From CAKRJP01 sp963589425 (GTDB lineage Bacteria > Bacillota > Clostridia > Lachnospirales > Lachnospiraceae), in the NCBI GenBank assembly GCA_963589425.1, contig CAVAKZ010000012.1, forward strand, positions 1 through 53,893: a stretch of DNA of 53,893 nt. The letters run 5' to 3'. The notes under the pieces were generated by a model. It was not told the origin of the DNA. It saw only the letters and a list, made by a program, of their open reading frames with translations, and did no database searches. Within the stretch, counting starts at the first letter, position 1, and every line of letters starts with the position of its first letter. Shown in pieces: positions 26,780 through 35,461 of this stretch. The position numbers and the translations under genes were made by a program.

Positions 26780-27199
26780 ATGGATAAAAAAAGCATACAG
26801 AAAATTCTAAAGGGCAGAGTGAAAGAAAAGGCTGGAGAGACCTTGGTGGAGGTTATGGCAAGTATTTTCTTGTTCTTGATTCTCCTTGCTATTTTAAATG
26901 GAGCCATTAGTTACTGTAGTAATGCTCTTGTAAAAAACAAAGAGATTCGCAGTGAAAATGCAAAGATTTTAGAAGGGCTCCAAAAGGCCCAGGAGACAAC
27001 AAGCGACTCCTTGGAAATGGACTTTGTTGCCACCAATGCAGATATGACAGTAAAGGGAAATCAAGTCTTTACAGTGACTGTGAATCTGGCAAAGAAGAAG
27101 GTAAACTACAAAGATAGTGATGGAAATGATCAAAGCACCAGTTTCTCCTTATTTCAATATAACGAGGACAGCGAATCCGGGAACGGAGGTGGCTTGTGA
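26780..27199 (+). CDS. minor prepilin (GspI/PilV-like)
   Basis: 139 residues from ATG 26780 (GGAAGGGG about 9 nt upstream). Leader KEKAG with predicted cleavage after Gly19, then ETLVEVMASIFLFLILLAIL with Glu at +5. A short C-terminal domain with VTVNLAKKKVNYKDSDG-type beta strands follows. The size and position between PilX-like and PilW/GspJ-like genes fit a minor pilin. The stop overlaps the next start (GTGA). Confidence 0.75.
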   Translation: MDKKSIQKILKGRVKEKAGETLVEVMASIFLFLILLAILNGAISYCSNALVKNKEIRSENAKILEGLQKAQETTSDSLEMDFVATNADMTVKGNQVFTVTVNLAKKKVNYKDSDGNDQSTSFSLFQYNEDSESGNGGGL

Positions 27200-27984
27200 G
27201 AATCATGAAAGAAAAGAAAAGCCACTTGAGAGTTTATGATTCCTTACAAAAGTTAAAGGAGAATAAACGAAAGGGTACCACCCTGGTGGAACTTATGGTA
27301 TCCTTAGTATTGATTAGTATATTGATGGCTATGGCGGTGGCAGCCTTAAGCTCCGCCACAAGAATTTTCGTGAAAGTACAAAAGACCCAATATGCCCAGT
27401 CTATATTAGATACTGTCATGACGGAGCTACGGGGCATGACAGAAGATGCAGAAGGATATATCAAAATATATCCGAAAGATGGCTTTGGTCCTGATGTATT
27501 AGGCGATACAGGGGGCACTACATTAGAATTTCAAACCGCCGATGGATATGTAGAAGTCCTGTCCCAGGAGGGGGAAGAAGAGACTGATATTTACATAGGA
27601 GACAACCAAAGTGGAAGCTTTGAAAAGGTAGAAGCAGGAAGATTATTAACCCGCTATTACACCCCAAAGGGAAGCACAGGAACCTATGTATGCCAAAGGG
27701 ATAGCACCCCGGTGGCAAGGGCCGTGGCAAAGGCCTACGGCGAAGGCTTCTATATGAAAAATTATTTGGAAATAGACTACCAGGCCACGCCGGACTCAGA
27801 AGGCAAGATATCAAGTATCCGGGCCACATTAAGCCTCTATGCCACAAATTCCGATGGCACAAAACAGGCAGATCCCATAGCCACAGACACAGAGGTTCTA
27901 GAGCTAAGAAAAGCCCTGCCCCTAAAGACAAGAACGGGATCAGCTACAGCAATAGCCGAAACAGACACGGCAGAAGGCAATTAA
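27196..27984 (+). CDS. minor prepilin (GspJ/PilW-like)
   Basis: 262 residues. Leader KRKG, cleavage after Gly27, then TTLVELMVSLVLISILMAMA with Glu at +5. A long helix (TQYAQSILDTVMTELRGMTED) precedes a beta-rich region, as in GspJ/PilW pilins. GTG 27196 overlaps the previous stop and has GGAGGTG at the right distance; ATG 27205 is the alternative start. Translational coupling with the gene before is likely. Confidence 0.75.
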   Translation: MRIMKEKKSHLRVYDSLQKLKENKRKGTTLVELMVSLVLISILMAMAVAALSSATRIFVKVQKTQYAQSILDTVMTELRGMTEDAEGYIKIYPKDGFGPDVLGDTGGTTLEFQTADGYVEVLSQEGEEETDIYIGDNQSGSFEKVEAGRLLTRYYTPKGSTGTYVCQRDSTPVARAVAKAYGEGFYMKNYLEIDYQATPDSEGKISSIRATLSLYATNSDGTKQADPIATDTEVLELRKALPLKTRTGSATAIAETDTAEGN

Positions 27985-27989
27985 AACAG

Positions 27990-28021
27990 GTATATACGCT
28001 AGCACCGAAGCGTTTATATAA
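27990..28021 (+). other. stem-loop ahead of the major pilin gene
   Basis: TATATACGCT and AGCGTTTATATA form an imperfect stem-loop in the 144-nt leader of the pilin gene, followed by A-rich sequence rather than T. It could protect or separate the abundant pilin message from the upstream operon transcript. The remaining leader is A/C-rich and unstructured by eye. Confidence 0.4.
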
Positions 28022-28128
28022 AGAAAAGTGTAAAAGGAAAAAAACAAAACAAGAACAAAAAACCGATTACACAAAACAAGGGAGGAAAACCCCCACCCGA
28101 AAAAACCAAAAGAAAGGAAACGAGGGAA

Positions 28129-28578
28129 ATGATGAAAATGATGAAAAAATTAAAAGAGAAAAAAGGATTCACATTAGTAGAGCTTATCGTAGTATTAGTA
28201 ATTCTTGCAATCTTAGCAGCATTGTTAATCCCTGCATTAACAGGATATATTGACAAGGCAAAAAGAAAATCCGTTGTGGCAGAGACACGTCAGGCAGTAA
28301 TGGCTGCACAGACCTTAGTAGATGAGGCTTATGCAAAAGAAGATGAGGGAGCAGACACAATTGGTATTGAAGGTGGAACAAAACCTAGTGGAGCTATAAC
28401 TGTAATTGAGAAAGAAGACATTGCAAATTTAGCTGAGGTTACTGAAGGTAATATCCAGGATGAAGCAGAGGTTGAAAAGGGCGTTGTCAAGAAGTTTGTC
28501 TATAAAGCATCAGGAAAGACTTGCATATATACTCAAGGTGCTACTGATGGCTCAGATGGCGCATATGATGTAAAGTAA
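28129..28578 (+). CDS. major type IV pilin
   Basis: 149 residues with a short basic leader (MMKMMKKLKEKKG), cleavage after Gly13, then FTLVELIVVLVILAILAALL with Glu at +5 and the helix continuing through YIDKAKRKSVVAETRQAV. This is the most canonical pilin of the locus in length and signature, so it is the best candidate for the main fibre subunit. One Cys near the C-terminus, so no disulfide loop. GAGGG precedes a cluster of ATG codons; 28129 is used, 28132 is possible. Confidence 0.85.
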   Translation: MMKMMKKLKEKKGFTLVELIVVLVILAILAALLIPALTGYIDKAKRKSVVAETRQAVMAAQTLVDEAYAKEDEGADTIGIEGGTKPSGAITVIEKEDIANLAEVTEGNIQDEAEVEKGVVKKFVYKASGKTCIYTQGATDGSDGAYDVK

Positions 28579-28623
28579 GAAGTTAGATAGTTAAATCTTG
28601 AATTTTGGAAAGGAAAGCTGCTG

Positions 28624-29067
28624 ATGTGTTTACGAGGACCTAAAGATTGGTCAGAAAATTTGTACAAACGAATAAAGTCTGTGGCGTTCCTTTTTGTTAT
28701 CCTACTTTTGGTGGTTGTGTTGCTGGTTCCGGGAGCCCTAGCATTAATGTATCGGGCAGATGCGCAGGTAGCTCTTGGTCATGCTAAGTCGGTGCGCTTA
28801 GCTTTAAAGATGACTGCTCAGGACTGCTATAGTAGAGATATTTCCTTTTGTGACTCTTCCTCTCAGGGAGGGGTCGCAAAAGGTCTTTATGGGGAGGTCA
28901 TCTCTTTAAGTGCTGCCCCAGGTGATTTCTGGGTGCTAAGAACCTCGGAGGATGGTTTCTCGGTGGAGGAGTTTGTCTACCGGGAAGATGATTTTACTGT
29001 TTGGTATCAGGCAGACCCTAAGTCCTATACCGTGTATCGTAACGATACTATGATTGATAGCAAGTGA
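28624..29067 (+). CDS. pilin-like membrane protein without a prepilin cleavage site
   Basis: 147 residues, AAAGGAAAG before ATG 28624. One strong hydrophobic segment (residues about 22-42, VAFLFVILLLVVVLLVPGAL) is followed by a pilin-like amphipathic helix (QVALGHAKSVRLALKMTAQD) and a small beta-rich domain. The Gly-Phe-Thr-Leu-x-Glu leader of the neighbouring prepilins is absent, so prepilin peptidase would not process it. It could be an accessory pilin or an assembly protein that stays in the membrane. Family not recognised. Confidence 0.6.
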   Translation: MCLRGPKDWSENLYKRIKSVAFLFVILLLVVVLLVPGALALMYRADAQVALGHAKSVRLALKMTAQDCYSRDISFCDSSSQGGVAKGLYGEVISLSAAPGDFWVLRTSEDGFSVEEFVYREDDFTVWYQADPKSYTVYRNDTMIDSK

Positions 29068-29132
29068 TGAAAGATACCTTGCTTAGGATGAGATTTATTT
29101 ATAACAAGTTGGATTGGCAGGAGTGAAGAGAC

Positions 29133-29918
29133 ATGCTTATTAGAGTATTAGAGATGATTATATGGATTTTACGTTTCTTCTTTGGTGCCTGTATTTTTAG
29201 TTTTTTAGGCGTTGTCATCTACAGACTTCCTTTAGGGGAGAGTCTTGTGAAGGGACGCAGTCATTGTACAAGCTGTAACCACAGCTTGGGAGCCTTGGAG
29301 TTGATTCCGGGCATTAGTTACCTTGCCCTTGGTGGGAAGTGTAAAGTGTGTAAGACAAAGATTCCTTTTAGGGATTTTGTCTGTGAAGTGTTTGGAGGCT
29401 TTGCCTTCATTTTTTGCGGATACCGCTTTGGAGTGGGTACCCTGGGAATTTTATCCCTAAGGGGCTTACTTATATTTATTTACTTTGGAATATTACTGGT
29501 GGTGGCCCTCATCGATTGGGACACCCAGATTATATACGATAGATTTCATATCATGATGCTGATATTGGCAGTGGGAGCCTTCTTTTTAAACCCATCCCAT
29601 GGACTTATAGACCGTTTGATAGGGGCCGTGATCATAGCAGTTCCTATGTTGTTATTGGCCTTAGTAATCCCCGGAGCCTTCGGGGGAGGAGACATTAAGC
29701 TTATGTTTGTCTCCGGCCTATTCCTAGGAACCGGCCCCATCGTATGCGCTATGTTTTTCGGCCTCTTAACAGGAGGAGCTTACGGAGCATGGATGCTAAT
29801 AAGAAAGAAACTGGACCGAAAGGATGTCTTTGCCTTTGGACCTTTTCTTTCCCTGGGCCTTATGATTGCAGCCCTATATGGAGATGAGTTGGTAAGCTGG
29901 TATCTTCACTTTCTATAG
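29133..29918 (+). CDS. pilD: prepilin peptidase (leader peptidase/methyltransferase)
   Basis: 261-residue polytopic membrane protein, aspartic peptidase family A24. The catalytic Asp residues are in ALIDWDTQIIYD and GGGDIKLM. The cytoplasmic loop keeps the two CxxC pairs (CTSCNHS and CKVCKTK) seen in bifunctional PilD enzymes. It should cleave and N-methylate the prepilins encoded just upstream, including the giant one. Confidence 0.93.
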   Translation: MLIRVLEMIIWILRFFFGACIFSFLGVVIYRLPLGESLVKGRSHCTSCNHSLGALELIPGISYLALGGKCKVCKTKIPFRDFVCEVFGGFAFIFCGYRFGVGTLGILSLRGLLIFIYFGILLVVALIDWDTQIIYDRFHIMMLILAVGAFFLNPSHGLIDRLIGAVIIAVPMLLLALVIPGAFGGGDIKLMFVSGLFLGTGPIVCAMFFGLLTGGAYGAWMLIRKKLDRKDVFAFGPFLSLGLMIAALYGDELVSWYLHFL

Positions 29919-29994
29919 AAGATATTTGCCCATCTTGGATAATGCCGGTCAAGATGTGGATTGTAGCAATTTTAGAACAGAGAGGACAGAGAGT

Positions 29995-31188
29995 ATGGCA
30001 CAATACAAATATGTCGCAAAAGACATGAAAGGAAAAGTGCATAGAGGCAATATGGAAGCAGCATCCCAAGCAGATCTTATTAAGCAGCTGCAGGAGAAGA
30101 GCCTCTTTCTGGTTGAGTCTAAAGACCTTGGAAAGGCAGGGGGCTACCGCAAGTTAAAGTCTAAGGAGCTTGCGGCCTTCAACCGAGAGCTTTCTACTCT
30201 TCTTAGCTCAGGTGTCAGCTTGGTGCGTGCCATGGACATTATTTCGCAGCAGGAGGGCATTGCCCCCCAGGAGAAGGCCATTTACCAGGCTATTTTACTG
30301 GATCTTCGCAGGGGAGTTCCTTTATCTGATGCCATGGAGAGTAAAGAATGTTTCCCGGACCTCATGATCGGAATGATCCGGTCTGGAGAGGGAAGTGGTA
30401 ACCTGGATTTGGTAACTCAGAGACTTTCCCTTCAATATGAGAAGGAGCACAAGCTAAACCAGCAGGTAAAATCAGCAATGGTTTATCCTTGTATATTATT
30501 GGTACTTAGCGTATGTATCGTAATTTTAATCGTTACCTTTATCCTGCCTCAATTTCAAAGTCTATTTGATCAGATGGAATCCTTGCCTTTTCCAACTACG
30601 GTATTAATGGCTGTATCAGACTTCCTGGTAAAGAAGTGGTACTTAGCCCTTCTTACCCTATTAGTAATTGTAGGACTGATTCGAATTATCGTAGCCATTC
30701 CTGCAGTGCGAAGAGGAGTAGACTGGATAAAAGTACATATGTGGGGCTTTGGTAAGCTATACAAGGTTATCTACACCGCCCGCTTTGCCAGAACCCTAAG
30801 TAGTCTCTACGCCAGCGGAATGCCCTTGGTATCAGCCGTATCTGTAGCAGCAAAGACCATAGGAAACGGCTATGTAGAAGAACAATTTGACCAGGTGGTA
30901 GTAAAAGTTCGAGGAGGTGTTCCCTTATCCGAAAGCCTCCAGGAAGTAGATGGCCTATTAAGAAAGTTATCCAGCACCATCCTAGTAGGAGAGGAAAGCG
31001 GACGCCTAGACGTAATGCTAGACTCCATAGCCGCCACCATGGAAGACGATGCTGAACAAGCTACCAAACGAATGGTGACCCTACTAGAGCCAATCCTCAT
31101 CATCTTTATGGCCCTAATCGTAGGCTTCATTATGATCGGAGTCATGCTTCCAATCTACGAATCCTACTCAGCTATAGAGAACGCCTAG
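29995..31188 (+). CDS. pilC: type IV pilus inner-membrane platform protein PilC (T2SS F family)
   Basis: 397 residues from ATG 29995 (MAQYKYVAKDMKGKV), which matches the usual PilC start; AGAGGA lies upstream. Two GspF-type four-helix domains are visible (about 60-185 and 260-385, including GEGSGNLDLV and GEESGRLDVML), each followed by hydrophobic segments. It anchors the pilus assembly ATPase at the membrane. A long palindromic element separates it from pilM. Confidence 0.92.
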   Translation: MAQYKYVAKDMKGKVHRGNMEAASQADLIKQLQEKSLFLVESKDLGKAGGYRKLKSKELAAFNRELSTLLSSGVSLVRAMDIISQQEGIAPQEKAIYQAILLDLRRGVPLSDAMESKECFPDLMIGMIRSGEGSGNLDLVTQRLSLQYEKEHKLNQQVKSAMVYPCILLVLSVCIVILIVTFILPQFQSLFDQMESLPFPTTVLMAVSDFLVKKWYLALLTLLVIVGLIRIIVAIPAVRRGVDWIKVHMWGFGKLYKVIYTARFARTLSSLYASGMPLVSAVSVAAKTIGNGYVEEQFDQVVVKVRGGVPLSESLQEVDGLLRKLSSTILVGEESGRLDVMLDSIAATMEDDAEQATKRMVTLLEPILIIFMALIVGFIMIGVMLPIYESYSAIENA

Positions 31189-31254
31189 AAACGAAACATG
31201 AAATGCCGAAAGGACCAGATTTTTGAGCCGGGACGTCCTTTCCCAGAGCAAAAG

Positions 31255-31605
31255 AATGCCCCTGTTGCTCCCTACTATAGGATACAGTCCTTGGCAGAAT
31301 TCCGACTTTGCGTCAAAGCATTCAATAAAGTAGATGCTTGCGAAACAAAGCGAAAACCTGCCGTGGCTGTCAGAGCATTACCAAAACAAAAGAAGACCCT
31401 TGGAGCACGCCGGTCCTTAGGGGCTGTATTTTAGCCCCTTAGTACCGCTGCATGCGGAAGGAGCGGGAGCGAGTCTTCGTTGTTTTCGGTAATGCTCTGA
31501 CAGCCATGAGTAACTTCACAAGTTTCGCCAGCATCGAACTTAATAAAGCATTTAAGCAAATCACCGAATTTATCATCGAGTGTAAATATACAAAAAAGCA
31601 ACAGG
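31255..31605. repeat. long imperfect palindrome, copy 2 (opposite orientation to 25653-25860)
   Basis: This occupies the 426-nt gap between pilC and pilM. The apex is AGGGGCT-GTATTTT-AGCCCCT near 31419-31439. Around it lies the 88-bp core of copy 1 in reverse orientation. A perfect 18-bp pair, GGCTGTCAGAGCATTACC (31365-31382) and its complement (31488-31505), flanks the core. Further out, similarity of the two arms continues with gaps (GCGAAAC/GTTTCGC, GATGC/GCATC, AATTC/GAATT) almost to the pilM ribosome binding site (CCTGTTGCT near 31259 with AGCAACAGG near 31600). A 78-codon ORF at 31198-31434 crosses the left arm and is not believable as a gene. Confidence 0.8.
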
Positions 31606-31614
31606 AGGACATCC

Positions 31615-33042
31615 ATGAGCGATACAGTCATAGTACTACAGGAAGATTGCATACTGGCCGCCACAGGTAAACCAGGCCGCAAGCCCAGAATTTCCACCAC
31701 CAACCGACTAGACCTATCTTTCAGTGGTGAATTATTTGAACAATGGAAGGAAGCTTTAACCATCTGGAAAGGGGAAAGCTATAAGGGAGGCTCCATCAAT
31801 CTGGTGCTGCCTTCAATCTATGCTTCTTCTAGAATCCACCGCATCCCCTATGCCAAGGGAAGACAGCTAAAACAATTAGCAGACCACGTGGCAGAAACAG
31901 ATGACTCTGAAAAAATTTCCGACTACGGAATTTGCGACTCTGACAAGCACAGGGGCATTACCCTCTGCCATGCCAGTGTGGAGCCTGAGATCCTTCAGGA
32001 AATTTTAAATATCTTTAATAGTCTGGACCTTCCGGTAGCAGGAGTCACTGTCCTTATGGAAAGCTACCTAAAAGTTCTCTCTAAATTAAAGGAGGCAGAA
32101 AATAAAACAGCTATCTACCTTTTCTTCGAGGACTCCGGTGTCACCAGTCTCCTTTATCAGGAAGGTAACTACCTTTACTCCACCAGAAGCAGGATCTTTA
32201 GTGAGAGGGGAACCTTAGACTTTGAGACAGAGATTGTAAGAAACCTTTCCGGTATCAAGCAGTTTTATGCTACCACAAGTCCAAAGGGGCCTATTACTGA
32301 CGTATTCTATGCCGGATGCAGGGAAGATGACTTTGAGGTATGTCTGCCGGGAATTCAGTCTTTCAACATGCAGCCCTCACCTTTAAATGTAGATGGTCTC
32401 TGTGATATTCCTGTAGGAGCAGATGCTTGGCTTCCTTGTATCGGAGCCATGATAGAAGATAAGGGGGGCCAGATCAACCTTTTAAGCCAGTGGAACCAAT
32501 CTCAGACTAAGGAAGGACAGGGCAAGGGGGATTTCCTCAAGCATCTGCTGTATCCGGGAATCTGTCTTGGAGCCTGCCTTGTAATATTTGCAGGGATCTT
32601 TGCCTGGAATTTCCATAAGAGATTAGAGATTAATGAGGTGGAAGATTGGATCAACGACCCAGAGATTGCCCAGTCTTATGAGGAAGCTTATCAGAAGAAG
32701 ACAGATAGCGACAAGCTAACAGAAGCTATGTCCCAAGTCCAGCAGATGAAGGATAACCTAGCAAGCTACCCTGACTTGGATCAGGAGACCCTTGCCACCA
32801 TTATGCAGGTAGGGGGAAGTAATATGGATGTTATGATTAAGAGCATGGATGCTAAGACCGGGCTTCTTACCTTTCAGGCAGAAAGTGCAGACGTAATAGA
32901 TATCCCTTCCTATATCAACAAGTTAAACCAGACCGGTCTCTTTTCTTCTGTAGATTATACCGGTTATCAGTATGATGATGGAAAGTATTCCCTTGATCTG
33001 TCCTGCATCTTAGCAGCAGAAAATGCGGGAGGTGACGAGTAA
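31615..33042 (+). CDS. pilM: PilM-PilN fusion, type IV pilus assembly
   Basis: 475 residues; AGGAGGA sits before ATG 31615. Residues 1 to about 300 have the shape of the actin-like PilM: beta-rich start (MSDTVIVLQEDCILAATG), SYLKVL and EDSGVTSLLYQEG where PilM carries its second nucleotide-binding lobe. A single membrane helix follows (about 313-333, YPGICLGACLVIFAGIFAW), then a periplasm-side coiled coil and a small domain as in PilN. PilM and PilN are separate proteins in Gram-negative systems; here they are in one chain, which fixes their known one-to-one contact. The sequence is divergent, so the PilM part is inferred from fold-like pattern and position. Confidence 0.65.
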   Translation: MSDTVIVLQEDCILAATGKPGRKPRISTTNRLDLSFSGELFEQWKEALTIWKGESYKGGSINLVLPSIYASSRIHRIPYAKGRQLKQLADHVAETDDSEKISDYGICDSDKHRGITLCHASVEPEILQEILNIFNSLDLPVAGVTVLMESYLKVLSKLKEAENKTAIYLFFEDSGVTSLLYQEGNYLYSTRSRIFSERGTLDFETEIVRNLSGIKQFYATTSPKGPITDVFYAGCREDDFEVCLPGIQSFNMQPSPLNVDGLCDIPVGADAWLPCIGAMIEDKGGQINLLSQWNQSQTKEGQGKGDFLKHLLYPGICLGACLVIFAGIFAWNFHKRLEINEVEDWINDPEIAQSYEEAYQKKTDSDKLTEAMSQVQQMKDNLASYPDLDQETLATIMQVGGSNMDVMIKSMDAKTGLLTFQAESADVIDIPSYINKLNQTGLFSSVDYTGYQYDDGKYSLDLSCILAAENAGGDE

Positions 33043-33791
33043 TGAAATTAGAGATGGAACTAAAACCCGGGGACATTAAGCTCTTAAAATTATTAGGATG
33101 TGTGTTGATTTTATTTTTCTGTATTCGTTTCCTTATTATGCCGGCCTTAGATAGCAGTCAAAGCTTGATAGATGAAAAGGACCAGGTGGACCAAACCAAG
33201 GCCGAGATGGAGATGACCATTGAGGAGGGAAAGACCCTGGATGCAAAGATTGCGACCCAGCAGGAGAACCTAAAAGCCCTGTCTAGCGGCTACTATGATC
33301 TTATGGAGAACCAAGAGGTCGATGAGCTTCTTACAGGCCTTGCTTTAAATAATAGTTTAATGCCGGTATATTTAAAAATTGAAGGCACCGAGGCTAAGGC
33401 ACCGGGAACTTACCAGAATTTAGTGGAAGCAGGAGAGGCAGATACTGGTTCGGATTCCACAGCAGATACTTCTTCGGATACTGGGTCAGACACTTCTGAT
33501 TCGGATACGGATTCAGATAGCTTAGAGGAAGAATCTTCCCTGGTGGAGATTTATCAGTACATAAACACCACCAGGGTGTCTATGACCCTACAGGGAAGGG
33601 AAGATCAATTTCGAGATTTCTTAAATGATCTTGCAAAGAACTATCCGGGAGTGCAGCTTCTTTCTTTTGAAGTAAGCGAGAACACCTATGTAGATGAGAA
33701 TTTGCAGACTGTTTCAGCAAATACTTATCAATGTGTCTTGGCTGTTTATACTTGCGGAGAATTAGAAAAGACTCAGGAGGCAGATGAATAG
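33042..33791 (+). CDS. PilO-like pilus assembly protein
   Basis: 249 residues. Short cytoplasmic start, one membrane helix (about 13-33, LLKLLGCVLILFFCIRFLIM), a coiled coil (DQVDQTKAEMEMTIEEGKTL), then a small domain. An acidic low-complexity Ser/Asp/Thr linker (about residues 133-165, TGSDSTADTSSDTGSDTSD) splits the periplasm-side part, which is unusual for PilO and suggests a flexible spacer. Its start overlaps the pilM stop and its stop overlaps the pilB start, so the three are translationally coupled. Confidence 0.65.
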   Translation: MKLEMELKPGDIKLLKLLGCVLILFFCIRFLIMPALDSSQSLIDEKDQVDQTKAEMEMTIEEGKTLDAKIATQQENLKALSSGYYDLMENQEVDELLTGLALNNSLMPVYLKIEGTEAKAPGTYQNLVEAGEADTGSDSTADTSSDTGSDTSDSDTDSDSLEEESSLVEIYQYINTTRVSMTLQGREDQFRDFLNDLAKNYPGVQLLSFEVSENTYVDENLQTVSANTYQCVLAVYTCGELEKTQEADE

Positions 33792-35461
33792 TGAGAAAGA
33801 ATCTGAGAATTGGAGAAATCCTAGAGGATAAGGGCTATGTTACTAGGGAACAAATGGATCAAGCCCTTGCCTATCAAAAAGAGAATAGAGGAAAGCGAGT
33901 AGGTCAGATTCTTATTGAGCTGGGATTTGTCACTGAAAACCAAGTCTTGGAGGCTTTGGCAGACCGTCTGCAGTTGGAAATTGTGGATGTGGCTAAGCTT
34001 ACTGTGGACCTAAAGGTTGTGGGCAAGATAAGTCGTGATCTGGCAGAGAAGAATCTTATTCTTCCCGTGGCAGAAAAAGACCACAACTTATTGCTTGTAA
34101 CCAACGACCCCTTAAACTATTTTGCCCTGGAGGAGGTTCGCCAGCAGACAGGCTGTCAGCTTCAGATTTTGCTTAGTGAAGAAGCTCCCCTAAAGAAGGC
34201 CATTTCCTACTACTATGCAGAGGTTAATGCCAAGAAGGCGGCAGGTAAGGCTAATGTAAGTTTCTCCACCACCCAGGTGGAAGAGTTGGATGTAGAAAAT
34301 CTGGACAATCCGGATGAAACCCCAATTATTCAGCTCTTAAATAGTTTGATTGAGCGTGCCATTAAGGTAGATGCCAGTGATATCCATATTGAGCCCTTTG
34401 AGAGGGAGACTAAGGTTCGAATGCGTGTGGATGGGGTGGTTTCTGAATATGTAAAGATTCAGAAGAATATCCACAATCCCCTGATTGCCCGTATTAAGAT
34501 TCTTTCCAATCTTGATATTGCAGAAAAAAGAATTCCCCAGGATGGACATTTCCGGGTAGCCTTAGATGACGGACGAATCAATATCCGTGTCTCTATACTA
34601 CCTACGGTATACGGGGAGAAGGCAGTACTTCGAATTATGGGATCGGCAGGACATTTGGAGCATGCAGACCACTTTGGAATGGATGCGTATTCCTATGCCC
34701 AGTTTGCGCCAATGCTTGATTGCCCCAATGGAATTATTTATATTACAGGACCAACAGGAAGCGGAAAATCTACCACTCTTTATATGGTCCTAGACTATCT
34801 GTCCAAGCGTCAGGTAAATATCTCTACGATAGAAGATCCGGTGGAGAAAAACCTCCCAGGTATTAATCAGACCCAGGTAAATCCTACGGCAGGATTAACC
34901 TTTGATGTAGGACTTCGTGCCCTGATGAGACAGGATCCGGATATTATCATGGTAGGAGAGACTAGGGACGGGGAGACTGCAGGAACTTCTGTCAGGGCAG
35001 CCATTACAGGACATATGGTTCTTAGTACCCTCCACACCAACGATGCAGTATCTAGTATCGTGCGATTAGAAGACATGGGAGTGGAAACCTATCTGGTGGC
35101 AAATTCTTTAGTAGGCTTGGTGGCCCAGCGATTGGTACGAAAAATCTGTCCCCACTGTGCAAAAGAAGTAGAGACAACAGAAAGAGAGCGGATGCTCTTA
35201 GGGGATATTCAAACTATTAAACGAGGCATGGGTTGTGCCCAGTGCAATCATACCGGATACAAAGGCCGAATTGCAGTCCACGAGATTTTGCCAATTAATG
35301 CAGAATTAAGAAGAATGATTGTAAATAACAAGTCTGTGGAGGAAATCACCCGATATGCAAGAGAACACCAGAAGATGAGAACCTTGAAAGAAAGTGGAGT
35401 GCTTTTGGTGGAACAAGGAGTTACGACACCGGAGGAGGTAGCCAGAATTGCATACCAATAA
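33791..35461 (+). CDS. pilB: type IV pilus extension ATPase PilB
   Basis: 556 residues, GTG start overlapping the previous TAG; AGGAGG lies upstream. N-terminal MshEN/GspE-N domain (about 1-150), then the ATPase with Walker A GPTGSGKST, Asp box, Walker B-like LMRQDPDIIMVGETRDGET and His box (LSTLHTND). The zinc-binding tetracysteine is present as CPHC and CAQC. It powers pilus polymerisation at PilC. Confidence 0.95.
   Translation: MRKNLRIGEILEDKGYVTREQMDQALAYQKENRGKRVGQILIELGFVTENQVLEALADRLQLEIVDVAKLTVDLKVVGKISRDLAEKNLILPVAEKDHNLLLVTNDPLNYFALEEVRQQTGCQLQILLSEEAPLKKAISYYYAEVNAKKAAGKANVSFSTTQVEELDVENLDNPDETPIIQLLNSLIERAIKVDASDIHIEPFERETKVRMRVDGVVSEYVKIQKNIHNPLIARIKILSNLDIAEKRIPQDGHFRVALDDGRINIRVSILPTVYGEKAVLRIMGSAGHLEHADHFGMDAYSYAQFAPMLDCPNGIIYITGPTGSGKSTTLYMVLDYLSKRQVNISTIEDPVEKNLPGINQTQVNPTAGLTFDVGLRALMRQDPDIIMVGETRDGETAGTSVRAAITGHMVLSTLHTNDAVSSIVRLEDMGVETYLVANSLVGLVAQRLVRKICPHCAKEVETTERERMLLGDIQTIKRGMGCAQCNHTGYKGRIAVHEILPINAELRRMIVNNKSVEEITRYAREHQKMRTLKESGVLLVEQGVTTPEEVARIAYQ

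Noticed and set aside
31198..31434. Possible 78-residue ORF between pilC and pilM
   Set aside because: It lies in the left arm of the palindromic element, has no RBS and its composition follows the repeat.
31365..31505. Invertible promoter flanked by 18-bp inverted repeats
   Set aside because: The inside is itself palindromic and contains no convincing promoter; a hairpin element explains it better, though read data could reopen this.
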